This document shows positions 51,050 through 63,510 of a stretch of DNA of 64,000 bases, piece by piece (the stretch's first letter is position 1; every line of letters starts with the position of its first letter). The translations under genes and the position numbers were made by a program. This DNA is from Sympetrum striolatum (Eukaryota; Arthropoda; Insecta; Odonata; Libellulidae), in assembly GCA_947579665.1 (NCBI GenBank), contig OX388346.1, forward strand, positions 91,824,615-91,888,614, in the 5' to 3' direction. The notes under the pieces were generated by a model, which saw nothing but the letters and a program-made list of their open reading frames with translations, ran no database searches and had not been told where the DNA came from.

Positions 51050-51430
51050 TTAGTGGGATACCGAGAGAGAAGTGCTAGCCGTATATGCCAGGACTCCCTT
51101 TGGTCTGTTGCGCTGATTCCAGCGGCGCCGTATTTTTAGCGCCGTCGTTCTCCAAATGTAAGCCGCATAAAGTGCGCTCTCTCCCACTTTATATGGATTG
51201 CACTTTATTAGTGCATTACCGCATTCCGCTCTGCCGTGCACACTGCGGAGGGCGATACGAAAAGAGTGCGAACACGCGATGGGTGCCAACAGCATCACGC
51301 GGCGGTCAACGCGACCGCAGCGGCTTTCATTCAGAAAAAGGGGTCTTAAGATGTTTGTTTACCTCCAAAATAGGACACCGTTGCCATGTGGATACTTCTC
51401 ATCCTAGCCTAACGGCGAATCTATAGGGAG
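51050..51430. promoter_or_regulatory. CpG-rich patch, possible regulatory element
   Basis: One of the densest CpG clusters in the right flank (CCGTATTTTTAGCGCCGTCG, ACGCGGCGGTCAACGCGACC). Overlapping frames on both strands of up to 113 codons lack family motifs. A TTTATATGG at 51188-51196 is TATA-like. Confidence 0.25.
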
Positions 51431-54400
51431 GAGCAGTTCTCGGTCCAACTTCCGATACTTCCATTCTTCGTTTCTTTTACGAAAATTCTCAGAATAGGAA
51501 TCAATCGCTGTCCATCAGATGAATTGCGCCGTCGAATGTGAATGTCACGGAACCTATATCGCGTTTACGAGAGAAAGTGTCGGTACAGGCACGCCTTGGG
51601 ACGAATACAGAGTATCAGTGGCTGAGAATCTATTTGAGGATCTTCTAGAAAATAATACTGCTCAAAAAGATCGGCGAATTGCACTTATTTGAGACCTCTA
51701 TGAGACGAGGGCTCTTGCTAGCGATTCCACGTCTGAACATAAATCGGCTTTCTCAAATTCCTCTCGAGTTGCCACTTGCCGTGTATTCGCAGTGTCCATA
51801 TTTGTGTCTTTACTTTATTCTCGTGACCACATATAAGTGTAATTTTATCGTTGTTGCAATAGTTATTTCATTCGCAGATAAGTCGGATGGATTTATCGAG
51901 TGTGAAAAATAATGAATGAATTAGTAAATAAAGGTCTGGAGCAAAACAATTTTGTACAAGTGTCAGAATACTTCAAAATCTTGTGTCACTAAAAGTGAAA
52001 TTTGTAGGGATATACAGGAAGATAATTTATTTTCGTAAGAAGAAGGCATAATAATTCATTACTTTACAACGTTCTTAAGATTAGGCATGAATATAATTTA
52101 GACATAGAGGTAGATGAGTTCGTAAAAAAGAAAATAATAAATGTGTAATTCTTACCAGTTATAGTTCAAATTTTTCGTCGACAAGACCATTAACAACAAG
52201 AATAAGGAAACCTCTTATAAATATTTCGAAGAAGATTGAATAGTACTGATTATATTATCGTGGCTTTTTCCAATAAATGTAATTCCACAGCTTCTGTTCT
52301 CTAATATCCGATGGGACGCATCATTGAAATTCAAATTTCAACTCTAGGATACGTAGACATCAATAAATATTAAATCGAACCTGTAAATGTAAGAAATCAG
52401 TGCTTGCAAAGTTTGTATAAGTGTATTCATACGCAAAGTGAGAAGCCCCCTAAATTACTGAATTGCTTCAACTTTCAGTGCAGCATTTCAAATTATGCGA
52501 TACTTGGTCCAATTCCGATAACTTTCCATAAAAAGTATCGATTCCAAGTGGAACATCGTTTAGAAAGTACTCATAATTTAATAGATACTGGAGACGTAGG
52601 AAATTATGTATTATTCTTGTAAGAATTAACTTCAAGAGATACCCTCTACTGACGCATACCTTTTCGAATCTGCGATAATTCTTCTTTGCGTGCGGCTGGT
52701 TGCCGACGTTACACGAGGAGAGGTAAAGTTAAAGCTTTACTATTGCCTATTGTAATTGTTCGCTAGGCACTGCGGTGGTGTGTGGGTGTAGATTTACGTT
52801 TAAGTTGTCACAGTAGAAGAAGGAATGCACACAAGATGAATAGACTGCTTTTACAGAAAAGTATTCTCGCAGAGGGTATGCTGTGAAAAGATTTACAACG
52901 GGAAAGTGCGGAGATGATGGACGTTTCCCTTTCAGATTCGTCTGAAGCAGCGCTAGAAACAGGTGGAATAAACTTGGTCAGTATTGAGGTTTCCAAATTA
53001 AAGAGCTCAGTTTTTGCCTGGTTAACGATTTTGATTCATTATCTTATTGTGCAATTATATTTAGAAAGTTTCTTCGGTAGGAATATGTCCAAAAAAATTT
53101 ACGGAGCAAGAGTATCGGCAGTTTAAGCGCCCATTCAATTGTGGAGAGAGACAAAAAAGCAGAAGTAAGTGGGCACTTCTCGAGGACGTGAACTTAAAAG
53201 TTTTTGTGAGCATTTTTTGGCCGTGCATCCGAGAGGTCCATTTTTGAGCTACGCGAACACTTATTAAAAGACTCGGATGGTGTTATATTTAGCGCTGGCG
53301 ACGAAGTATGGAAAGGTAAACATCCTGACGATTTTGACGTACTTGTTAATGAGGAAGACGCTGTCCGTGCGATTTATAGACGTGTCCGAAGCGACTTTCC
53401 CGGAAAGCGGGAGAGTTAAATATCTCCGTCTAAAACGCTGATACGTCGGAAATAAGCTTAACTTTCGAAGCAGTGGCAATAAACGATCCGAAAAATTATG
53501 TTTAGAAATTTATGAATGTAGGTGAAGTGTCGGGGAGTAGAATCACGGTAGAGGTGCCATTAATTCTGTCATTTCGTTAAATTTATTTCTTCGTTAGCAC
53601 CAATTGGATAGGAATGGTAGCGGCGTTTGCTACGATTTTTTTATTACGACGAGAAACTTCCAAGCAGTAGATAAATGTGAGGTTCGAGTTTCAAGCTAAA
53701 AATGAAAGTCATTAGCGCGACAAAATTTCATATTTTATGTACTTCCTCGTCTATATATCTAACCTAACTAGTCTTTTATTTTTTATGGTATTTGCCGAAA
53801 ACTATCTTTGACTTACACATGTTAAATATTTATCCTCAATAACTGATTTTTCATATAGAACTAGAAAGATAATATCCCATTATAATATTTATCTGCGAAG
53901 ATAAACATTGAAATCTTAAAATATATTTCCAAATAATAACCTACGGTTAAAATATTGGTGCTGTTAAATTTTTGAAGATCCTGCCCTAAAATTGCTTAAT
54001 TGAGCTTAAAAATTGGCAACTAAACAAAATATTTGATTCCTCTTATGGATTGTGATTTAATCTCAATCGATGATCGGAGAAAAGAGAATGATTTCAGCTT
54101 TGGAAATATCTACTTTCCAAGGCAAATCCTCGCGACTGTAATTTCGAAAATTGTGATCAAATTCTTCAGCTCGTTGCAGATAAGGCGAAATAACTGCCAG
54201 AAGTGGCAAAAACGGTACCTTTGTCTTTTGCCTCAGGCAGATACTTAGGCGAAAGGGCCAGGTAAGGGATCAGGAAACATTTAGACCCCTTCGGTTCCCT
54301 TTGAAATCGTTTGTCCCCTTCCTTTTCGCAGGTAGTGGCTAATAAGGGCTCTCGACCGCTATTTCCCCGTCGTATTTCCGCTGCATTTCCTGAGTCGACT

Positions 54401-57159
54401 GCCCTCCAGTGCTTCGCTTGCGGTTAAACTCGGCGGTAGAAAAAAAACAGGAGCAATTTTATTCATTTTGGAATTTTCCTAATATGTGCCCGATAAATTG
54501 TCGCAAAAAGGAGTCCATTGAAGAGTTTGAATTTGAGCTTCGTCGAGGTACAATATTTAATACAAAAACGGATTTTTTTCTTTATAGCTTTTTATACAAG
54601 TATCTGCTGTAACAACGATGATGCGATATTTCTAGCACAGATTGAATCAACGGTTGGTGTAGAGATTTTTGTAAGGTTACCTTATTCACTCTTTTTGCTT
54701 GGATAGTATTGACTGTTGTGATATTAAACCTTTATCCCAAGGTGCGTACACGCTGTATTTAACGCATTAGCTTATCGCTGTTCACCAACGTTTGCGTATT
54801 TATGATAGAATAGAAGAAGAAGTTAGAAATGGCAAATTAAAATACATTTATGTATTATCTATGATATTTTTAATCTCCTTACATTGAAACAGTGATGGAA
54901 AATTCATTCAAAACGAAGTGGGATTAGCTTTACGAGCATCTTTTAAAGATTATCAGATGAAAATAAACTTTAAAATAATTTATTTTGCTCGAATAAGTCT
55001 TGACTGTAACACTCCTAGTTATAACTTCTCAGTGCTACGAGGATTAGCTTGATATCACCCATAGTAACATTAACTTGATCCTTATTAACCTCCAGAATGA
55101 TAACTTGGTATCGAAAGCATTTTGGGGGAGCGTTAATAACTGAAACATTTGAGTCAACCCAGAAAGGATATTGTTTTGAAATTATTGGGTCCAGATTTAC
55201 AACTCTAGATTCCGAAAGGTGGTAGTAATTTAGATTTCAGGCAGATTTCCCTTTCACTATTATCAGATCTAATAAGCCATGCGTACTCCTTCTCTGGAAG
55301 AGTAACTTTCAATGCCTTAAATCAGTATTTAAACTTGAATGGCTATAATTTCGTTAAAACTTACTCGCATACCAAGGAATTTAGCGAGAATAAAATGTTT
55401 TAGTCAGTTTTTATGGGTATAGGAAATCTGGCATCAAAAAGTATTCACTAACTTTACACTACGGATTATTTGGAAACGCGTCTTAAAACGTATTTTCATT
55501 GGGAAAATGTTCTTTAACGTACTTTTTCTTTTGGGCATCTTTTCTGATTACAGAAGAACATGAGTCATTCAACAAAGAGGCTGCACTACGTGACTTTGTT
55601 CGTCGCCGAAATTCACTCATTTATGCAGTAACGACCGCTTCACTGGTTCGTGAATTCTCGTTTTGTTTTTCGTTTCGGTTCTCGATCGTTCGCTCCGTTT
55701 TGCTGGAATCCTCGCTCTTGAATTAAAACCTTTTAATTTGCTAAATAAAAGTTTCAAAATTTTCCGAACTTGCCAAGCAGAAAGAGGCGTTAAAAGGAAA
55801 GGATTTGGGACAATTTTGGGTGTGACGCAAACAGCTCTAAAAATTAGGGAAAAAGAGAAATTGGTGGATTGTTCGTTGAGTCGAAACATTTATTGCTACA
55901 TCGCAGATCAATAACTTGACTTTTCCTGTCATACTCAATATATTCAGCAAGGTCTTTCTTCCCTTAATCTTGTCTCAAAATAACTGTATTTTTCAGAAAT
56001 CCATGTTCCGCATGAAATCTCTCGTGCCTTATTCATGTGCCAAGTATCAATCACTTGATCGTTCTTTCGTTAATCCTTTGAACGCAGAAAGGCGATTTCT
56101 GGATTAAATCACTTAGAAGATGCCATAAAAATGTATTGACATAAAAATTTAAGTAGCCAAATGATGTTAAATTCTTTCGATTTATGAAGGAAAGCTGATT
56201 GAGTCAACATCTTTATTAAAGTAGGTTTGAGATTAATCTTTCTGATTGCATTTCATGGTCTTAAGAGGATTAAAGCGCTATAATCTAATTTGTGCTGACT
56301 CTAGATTTAGATCAGAGAAATCGCTTTCAAGTTTTGATGAGACGTTGAACTGACTATTCGAGGTCTTTAATTCAACAGAAGGTTGCTCTCCTACAAAATG
56401 AATTGCTTTAAGTTATTTTTTAACACTGGACTTCTACTTTTTTATAAATTTCTTATAAAATAATTCATTCTAATGTAAGAAAAAATTTTAGCTTGGTCAG
56501 GACGAAATTCTTCATTCAATGTCACCGTAAATATGTTTTCGTGAAAAACGCGAAACGTTTTGCTACTGAATTAGTAGCTTAATAGTTAAATATGTCGGAA
56601 ATGCGGGATTAAAAATACAGGAAGATTGAAAAGAAGTATTTAAGCTGTTTTTCATTCTCTCACAGAAATATTTCTTCATCGATTTTTCTAATTAACGTCT
56701 TATTTCGATGAAGGCTGACGGAAGACAGTTCATTTTATGGGCAACTTGAGGAAGCGATCGAATAAAAATAAATTAAATGTTAATATACGAATCAAGGAAT
56801 GTTTACGGCGGCTTGTTTACAGAATGAGGTAAAATCTCTGAGATAAAAACAAAATAATTTATTGATCGTGTCTAAGTAAATAATAAAAATGTAATGCGTT
56901 TGGGGATTGGTGTCAACCGACTCAACTTATCTCTTTTATTTTGCGTCCATGCAGGGAAGTTAATGTAAAAAAAATCTCTCCCTTTCATTTTAATTTCAAC
57001 TTAAAATACATTAAAAATATGAAGCTATACTGTTCTTGTTTTATTACAAATCAACAATCTATGAAATATATATTTTACTACATTGATTACAGAAATTAAA
57101 ATTGAATGAATCAAAACATAACGCTGTTTCGTATTGATGTGGTAGATAGTAATTAATGA
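51431..57159. other. Non-coding, nothing recognised
   Basis: 5.7 kb, CpG-rich throughout compared with the Tet region; patches at about 53150-53480, 54240-54430 and 55550-55740. No convincing gene or repeat. Confidence 0.45.
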
Positions 57160-57700
57160 TTGTATAGATCCTTTTTAGCCGTACATACACTCTTCACTCC
57201 ATTGGCGTTTAATTATTCACGTACTGATCCTTACGAATCCAATCGAGTCACCACAAGGTGGCATCAAGCGCTCTTCCACTCTCGGCCATTCCCTTTGGAC
57301 CGTTCTTTGTCATCCGAAAAAACACAAGTGAGAGGCACAAAGTGCTTATCATGGCGAGTTATTTTCGGCTCTGTCCGAGGGCGTCCAGAAAAGGGCGTTT
57401 AAATCCTACGTCATCCAGCCGTTCCTTCTTCTTTGCTCCGTAATTGTCCTTCGGAAGAAAAAGCGAAAGTCTCCAATTAGAAGTCTCGAAACCCACTGAA
57501 AATTACTGGTGCGCTAATAGACTGCGCGAAAAACTTCCTAATATAGTAAGTAAACGGATAAGTTGAAACACCTTGAGGAATCTGCACGACTGATCGGTTA
57601 CCACTCCGAGGACGCTTAAACATTGCAGATTTACCAGCAATCCTTGCGGATTCCCTTGACCAAAAGGCCACTGACCATCGCGTGGACGAAAGTTGTCTAG
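57160..57700. other. CpG-rich patch with overlapping frames
   Basis: Frames on both strands (57160-57402, 57258-57443 on +; 57477-57671 on -) without family motifs. Confidence 0.35.
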
Positions 57701-59219
57701 GAGGAACTTTTCATCACGTCCCTTTTCAAAGCCATCGATGCCCGTGAGGCACTGATCGCTCCTAAATCTGATATTATTCTCTATCTAATGGATGTTATTC
57801 TGTCTGAGCCCAATTGCTCCAGATCTGTACAAGTGCCAGCTACGTATGCCTTCCTTTAGTATCTTATATTGAAGTTTCATGTTAATTGAATTATGAGTGA
57901 TTGGAGTGATTGTCTCACGCTTTTAAGATGTGATTGACATTTCGATGTGAATATAATTTCATCTCTTGAAAGTTTTAGGCAAGTTTAATCATATATTGAC
58001 CCTTGATCTATTGTAATCGAAGCATTTCTTCTTGAAGTTAGACCTATATCTTATAGTTAGACCAGCTTATCTCTTAAGCTCAGTTTTGGAAGTTATATTA
58101 GCGAATCAGCTCCAAATTCGAGATTTAAAGTCTTTCACAATTGAGAAATCATTTCCCAATCACCTTAGCAATGGAACGTGAACCATCCATTCTGGTTGAT
58201 AATTTTTACTCAGTTAAAGTGAAATTATGCTCTGTTATTTGATCCATGGATTTGTATAAATTTAAGGAAAGATAGTTTTATAATTATAGTCTGAATCTTT
58301 CAAACTGTTACTTCATTCTTGATCTTTACGGGCCGTATACGTGAGCTTGCCAAGTGGGACGATTTAAAACCTTTTTTATACTGTTCTCAAAGTATCACGG
58401 TGAATGGTTTCGGCCTTAATTTTATAATAACCCGTAGTCAAATGGACAATGGCACATAATGATAGAGGAATAACTTTTACTCCATCACTTTTAAACATTA
58501 TACAAGCATGGTTTTGATTTGTGGTATTATTATTATGAGGCTCGATGAGTCGACAGTTGTCTTAGAGTCTTAGTTCACTATCATAAGCAATTAGAAGCAG
58601 CATTTTTACCTGAAAAAATTTTAAAGTACTTTTCTACTTTGTAGTTAACTTTTAGCTGAAGAATAACGTTGGACAGTGCATGACCTAAGAACACATCAGA
58701 AGGGAGGGGTGATAAAGTTCTTACCCCCGTCTGGTAATACTCTCTGAGTAATATTCCGTTTAGGGTAATCGTTCTTAGATTTGGATTATACGACTAAGTT
58801 GTATATACTGAAAATTGGCGTAGCTGTGTGACTTTGTAGAATTCTTTCATAAAAATTTAGCTTTGTTTGGACATAGACGCTGTATGTTTATTAATTGTAA
58901 CCTTCAAAGTTATTCTTTACTTCTCTTCATCTAACAAAATGTAGTACTTTAATCATATTACTCGTTTCACTGGATCAATCAAAGAGGTTTATTACTTACA
59001 TTCTGATGAAGGTTCCTTCTTTAGGCTGTTTGCTATCACCGTTGCTATATTTGAAAATCTTAGCGCAGAATCCTTCGTAAAATTCTATTTTCTACTGCTC
59101 TCTGTGTAAACTCGAGCGTTGAGGTGAATCGAGTTTGATGCGTTTCACTTTTCAGTTTGCTCATGATCTTACAGAAACATGCTCTCAAACCCATCTTCTG
59201 CCCTGAAACTAATAAGCGA
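57701..59219. other. Non-coding, nothing recognised
   Basis: AT-rich sequence. Confidence 0.5.
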
Positions 59220-59720
59220 AGATTAAAATGAGGTTAAGATCTTCCGTAAAAAGTGGTGACGGCGAGAGAAGCTGTCTGAAGCCACACGTGCTGGCCTTTT
59301 TTTTCGTAGCCTCCGGATGGTAACTGGAGGAAGACTGGCAAAGAGAAAACGTATATTGGATTACGGCGACATTCCCTCCGATCGTTTGATCCACAAATGT
59401 CCAGCGCTCTCCGTTTTTCCGCTGGAGCAAATGCTCTGGACCTCAGAGGTCGCCCGGACGTGCGTCCCCAATAAACCGTTAAGATGGCATCCCTCCCTCC
59501 ACTTCCTCTGCCAATGCATGCGTATTTGCCCTCCGATATATGTATAAACGCGCCTTCACCGATCCAATCGCCGATTTCTTCGAAACTGTTGTTTCTTTGC
59601 GCGACTATGTGAGGCCAAATCTCACTATGACAACGTACTGATTCTCCTCCTTTGGAAATCACCATCATCTCCTCTCCACACCATTTGACGGAAGCTCGAG
59701 TATCTACAATGGTATATGCG
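59220..59720. other. CpG-rich patch; 164-codon frame on the - strand unconvincing
   Basis: The - strand frame 59234-59728 overlaps a + strand frame (59317-59547) and another - frame. Its composition is that of the CpG-rich patch and I recognise no domain. Possible regulatory element or exon of an unknown gene. Confidence 0.3.
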
Positions 59721-59921
59721 AATGACAAATGACCATTAAGATGCAGTGTATTTTTTTATTTTTGGAAGTAAAGAGTGATATCGATCTCTTTTATAAAGGT
59801 AATTTATATATGCGAAATAAAACTTCGTCGAAGGAATGCTATTGTGTTATGAATCAACTTCATTAATCCATGTATTGGTTAAAATTCACAGAATCGGGCG
59901 AGATACGGTGGAAATCCATCA

Positions 59922-60148
59922 TGCAAAATGAAGGAGATAAATTGGTACTTTTTCCACATTTTTTTAATCGTACTACCGGTTTCAACCGGTACCGCCCTCC
60001 ACTCCCCTCTCCCTTTCTTTTTTGTTGGTATATATATTTGTTTGATTTGTATAAACTTGTACCTGAAGATGACGGTCCTCCGTTGAAACCGGTAGTACGA
60101 TTAAAATATATTGTGGAAAAAGTACCAATTTATCTCCTTCATTTTGCA
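59922..60148. repeat. Inverted repeat element with near-identical 65-bp arms
   Basis: The left arm 59922-59986 (TGCAAAATGAAGGAGATAAA ... ACCGGTTTCAAC) recurs inverted at 60082-60148, with only small differences in an A/T run. The spacer of about 95 bp includes a hammerhead-like core. The arms end exactly at the GAAA core of that motif. Resembles the terminus of a Penelope-like retroelement or a derived foldback element; no coding sequence remains. Confidence 0.8.
60057..60100 (+). ncRNA. Hammerhead ribozyme-like motif (second locus)
   Basis: Stem I UUGUAC (60057-60062), core CUGAAGA (60063-60069, fits CUGANGA), stem II hairpin ACGG-UCCU-CCGU inside 60070-60084, core GAAA (60085-60088), a minimal stem III of one or two pairs (60088-60093), cleavage-site A (60094), and GUACGA (60095-60100) closing a 6-bp stem I with one G-U. 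The arrangement is the same as at 9752-9796. Stem III is so short that a single copy would probably be inactive; dimers are needed in known minimal type I hammerheads. Confidence 0.45.
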
Positions 60149-60933
60149 CCATGTATTGGTGATTAATCATCAAACCGGAGATTCTTTCGAGTTTTTAGGT
60201 CAGTTGACGGGGCCATTTGAATCATTTGATTACAGAAATAACTCAGAAAGTAATTTTATAGACAACTTTTTAATATTACAACACTGCCCGATCAGCTACC
60301 GTAATACTATTTCTTGAAAACAGCTGTTTTGACTGAATTCTCTCGAATCAAGGGGCACCACACGTGAGTATGCGTTGCTGAAAATATATTATTCGAATAA
60401 ACATTTATATTATACAGAATATCCAATGTTTACAACATTTCCGCCTTTTCCTTAAAGATACTAAATACTTAGTTTGGACCCTTAATTGGCGAGGTTAGGC
60501 CCAGGTGGGCCTCTCTTCCACCTAACCCCGTATGTCGATTACATTTATAGTTAACTCATTTAAAAAAATACAAAAAGAAAGAGTAGGGTGTGGGAAAAAA
60601 TCTTTGCAACTGAAGGTTGACTAAGAAAACACCCATGTTGCGGGAAAACACCCACAAAGAAGGGGGGATGAAAAAAACCCGCGAAAACACAGTAATGAAA
60701 ATAAATACAATAATATGAAAACATAGATATATAAACAGTGACAAAGATTAGATAATGAACAATTATTTTACAAAGTAAATTTAACAAAAGGTATAGTAGA
60801 CTGGATTGATGTAGTTATAATAAAAGTTATAAGCTTGAATAGCGGAGTAAATTGATCAAACTAAGGCACGGGTGTAGCCTTTCTTTGCGCGATATTAATT
60901 TATATGTAATTCTACAATAATTACGAATGAGAA
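60149..60933. other. Non-coding, nothing recognised
   Basis: AT-rich with a G-rich short stretch at 60580-60680; frames on - are AT-rich and unconvincing. Confidence 0.45.
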
Positions 60934-61205
60934 ACGGCCTTCGTGAGCGAGTGGAATTCCAGCTAAGCAGTCGCTCCTACCCCAAGCTCCCGGATTCGAG
61001 TCCCAGCTGATCCAACTTTTCCGATCAGGGAATGGTTGTGTGTGTTCGTTGTTGGTGTTGCCTCGGTGAAGCACTTCCTGTTAAGTTCATGGGAGCTTAG
61101 GGGGATTCACCGATAAAGGGCAACAGTAGCTAAGCAGGGGTATTTGTCAACTTCCATGTTTAGAGAGATGAACCAGGGTTTACCCATTACGGCAAACATA
61201 CATCC
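60934..61205 (+). mobile_element. tRNA-derived SINE with Ser/Leu-type A box
   Basis: The Pol III A box TGAGCGAGTGG (60944-60954) differs from the tRNA-Ser A box at 63.2 kb by two bases. The B box GGATTCGAGTCC is at 60992-61003. An about 200-nt tRNA-unrelated body follows (GTGTGTTCGTTGTTGGTGTT ... GGGCAACAGTAGCTAAGCAG). The arms do not fold into a proper tRNA. The 3' boundary is approximate. Confidence 0.6.
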
Positions 61206-62512
61206 ATCTGAAATTTACTTCTATGTATATTTGCATACCTATGGTCAAAATTGGCAGGTTAAATACAATACAATATATTCAAAAGACAGGTTCATCCGAA
61301 GAAATGAATGCTAGCATAGGAAGGAGCAATCAATATTCAATCAACTGTCTGAGAACATTCCAGCCATGGGCTTTTCCTCTTACTAGGGAGACAATTTCAA
61401 AATTCAAACCACAATATTGCGAAATATTACTAAATCTTTTCTTTGACATAAAGCAGAAAATTGGGAAACCTGTATAATGGTGCATTATTGTATATTGTAC
61501 CTGCCATCAATTCACTTTGTATGCGATTTCTGAAAATAATCGTAAATCTATTGTTAGAAAACTATTATTACTACAGAAGAATACAAGATAAATGTTTGAT
61601 ATAAGATCTTATAAATATTATATCGGCCTAAAATGTCTGAGATGAGGAAAATGAAAGATTATAGTGTAACAAAATCGCATTTATCAAGCTAACACAGAAC
61701 GGTATTTTTTCTGCTCCCAAAGAATACTTAGGGTTTCTTCGTGCTTCATAACGATTCGTTTCAGGATCATCTGCAATGTAAATTCGTATCATAAAATTTA
61801 CGAAATAATACAAATTACTCAATGCATGACATCCGTGTGAATGACAAGTCTTGCCCCAGCGATCGGATGGACCCGTTGGCCTGTGATCACGGGTCCGAGA
61901 GTAATCGATTTTCAAGGGGAATTGATTCTCGACGAAGAACGTCAGATTCGATGAGGGTTTTTTGCGGTCAAAGTACGTAAGATGCGAAAAAGGGGACCGA
62001 AACGTTAGAGGTCACTCTACTTTTAAAGCGTGACCTGGATTTAAACGTCTTAATCAACGATCACTCACATTTTACTCATCAAAAAACGGCTTCTCCGAGG
62101 TTACGTTGGGCTCATCCGCTTCCGCATCGTTCGGCCATTTCCACTGCTTATCTTGAACTTATGATTGCTCTCTTCCTGGAATCCTGAAAATTCATTAGAT
62201 GTGTATATTTATCATAGCCAGGAAATATTAGAGGGCAACATCCTAACGATTAAAAACGTATAGCTATCATTTATCCTTAGCAATGTTATCCTATATTTGG
62301 ACGTGAGAAAACTATCCCCGCCCAATCTTTTGGCTTCCGTATAAATACGCAATTCACAGATGATATCTACTGAAGAAAACCCAATCTAGTCTCCGCACGT
62401 GAATAAAAATGAAAACACTTTCTCGTGTTTCCTTTCTCTTGCTTCGATGCTCACTCGTGATTATTTTCCGAATTTGATAATGAGCGTGCTTCTATCTGAG
62501 GTGATGCTTTAA
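61206..62512. other. Non-coding, nothing recognised
   Basis: CpG-rich in places (61840-62110); no convincing gene. Confidence 0.45.
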
Positions 62513-62832
62513 ACCATAGTTTCCCAATTTTGTTTTTTAGTGGAAAACTTCGCAAAGCTGGGAAGTTTAACGGAACACTTAGCTTATTTTTAGGTTAGGT
62601 AATTCTATTCGAAAAAAATTTTAAAATCATTTAATTGCAACTAATTATTTATTTAGTAATTATTTTTCAATATAAAAATAAAATATTATAACATAAACAT
62701 AAAAATATGAATAAATAAAGCATTTAATGACTTTTATTCTCTAATTCTCCATTATGGCTACAAATTGCTGCGTAACACCTATTCAGGTTCAGCGGATCAC
62801 CGCTGTTCCGCGGAACATAGTTTGGGAAACTG
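62513..62832. mobile_element. hAT-type MITE with 8-bp target-site duplication
   Basis: Left end CATAGTTTCCCAATTTTG; the right end read inward is CAGTTTCCCAAACTATG. Flanks CTTTAAAC (62505-62512) and CTTTAAAT (62833-62840) form an 8-bp duplication with one mismatch, diagnostic of hAT elements. 320 bp, AT-rich centre, no transposase. Confidence 0.75.
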
Positions 62833-62840
62833 CTTTAAAT

Positions 62841-63174
62841 GATATCTTCCAAATATTGGATATTAATTAGTTTTTCTTATTATTATTAATAATTATGGAC
62901 GCAGATATTTCTTCCCAGCGATGTCTTTGAAAATAATAAGACAATACTTTGAAATTTATTATTTGACACGGTTGTAGAAAGATAAGATTAAAAGATGAAA
63001 TAGTTCTTTTTTTAGATGTTCCGTGAAATTAAAACGAGTAATATAACACATGGTCCGTGAGACCAATAGGACTGATAGTTCTTAACCTTAATCAAATGAG
63101 CGAAAAACGAAGTGAAATGCATCCCAAAGCTATATGTTATCCTAAATTATATGTTACATGGAATGAAAATTTAT
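62841..63174. other. Non-coding, nothing recognised
   Basis: AT-rich; includes the Pol III terminator of the adjacent tRNA gene. Confidence 0.5.
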
Positions 63175-63257
63175 CGCAGTCGGTAGGATTCGAACCTACG
63201 CTCCCAGAGGGGGGACCGATTTCTAGTCAGTCGCCTTAACCACTCGGCCACAACTGC
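63175..63257 (-). tRNA. tRNA-Ser (anticodon AGA)
   Basis: 83 nt on the - strand, no introns, no encoded CCA. The acceptor arm GCAGTTG/CGACTGC pairs over 7 bp (one U-G) with discriminator G, as in serine tRNAs. A box TGGCCGAGTGG, B box GGTTCGAATCC. Anticodon loop CTAGAAA on an ACTGA/TCGGT stem gives anticodon AGA. There is a type II long variable arm with a CCC/GGG stem, and a T stem GTAGG/CCTAC. A TTTT Pol III terminator lies 6-9 nt downstream (63166-63169). All stems are intact, so it is probably functional. Confidence 0.93.
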
Positions 63258-63433
63258 TTCTATAGAATTTATAAATATTTATTAAATTTTATATCGTTTT
63301 TACCAAATTGAATGACAGCTGGGAATTCCAAGTTTAAAAGCAAACAATATCTGGCCATTTCATTGGGCTAAACTGTAACTGCAAACTGCAGAAATACTAG
63401 AATAAAGAAAAGCGGCTGCTGATGGTTATGTTA

Positions 63434-63510
63434 TACATAAAGAATAAACTCAAAAAAACATCAAGAAACCGTTTCTTGATGGTTTTTGGAGTTTATTCTT
63501 CATATATGTA
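63434..63510. repeat. Near-perfect palindrome (foldback)
   Basis: Arms TACATA..AAGAATAAACTC and GAGTTTATTCTT..ATATGTA flank an inner hairpin CATCAAGAAAC-C-GTTTCTTGATG. The two are separated by A7 on the left and a mostly complementary GTTTTTG on the right. The whole folds into a hairpin of about 35 bp with a one-base loop. No coding content; possibly a minimal foldback transposon. Confidence 0.8.

Noticed and set aside
59234..59728. 164-codon frame on the - strand
   Set aside because: CpG-rich patch with competing frames on both strands and no domain I recognise; kept only as a non-coding patch.
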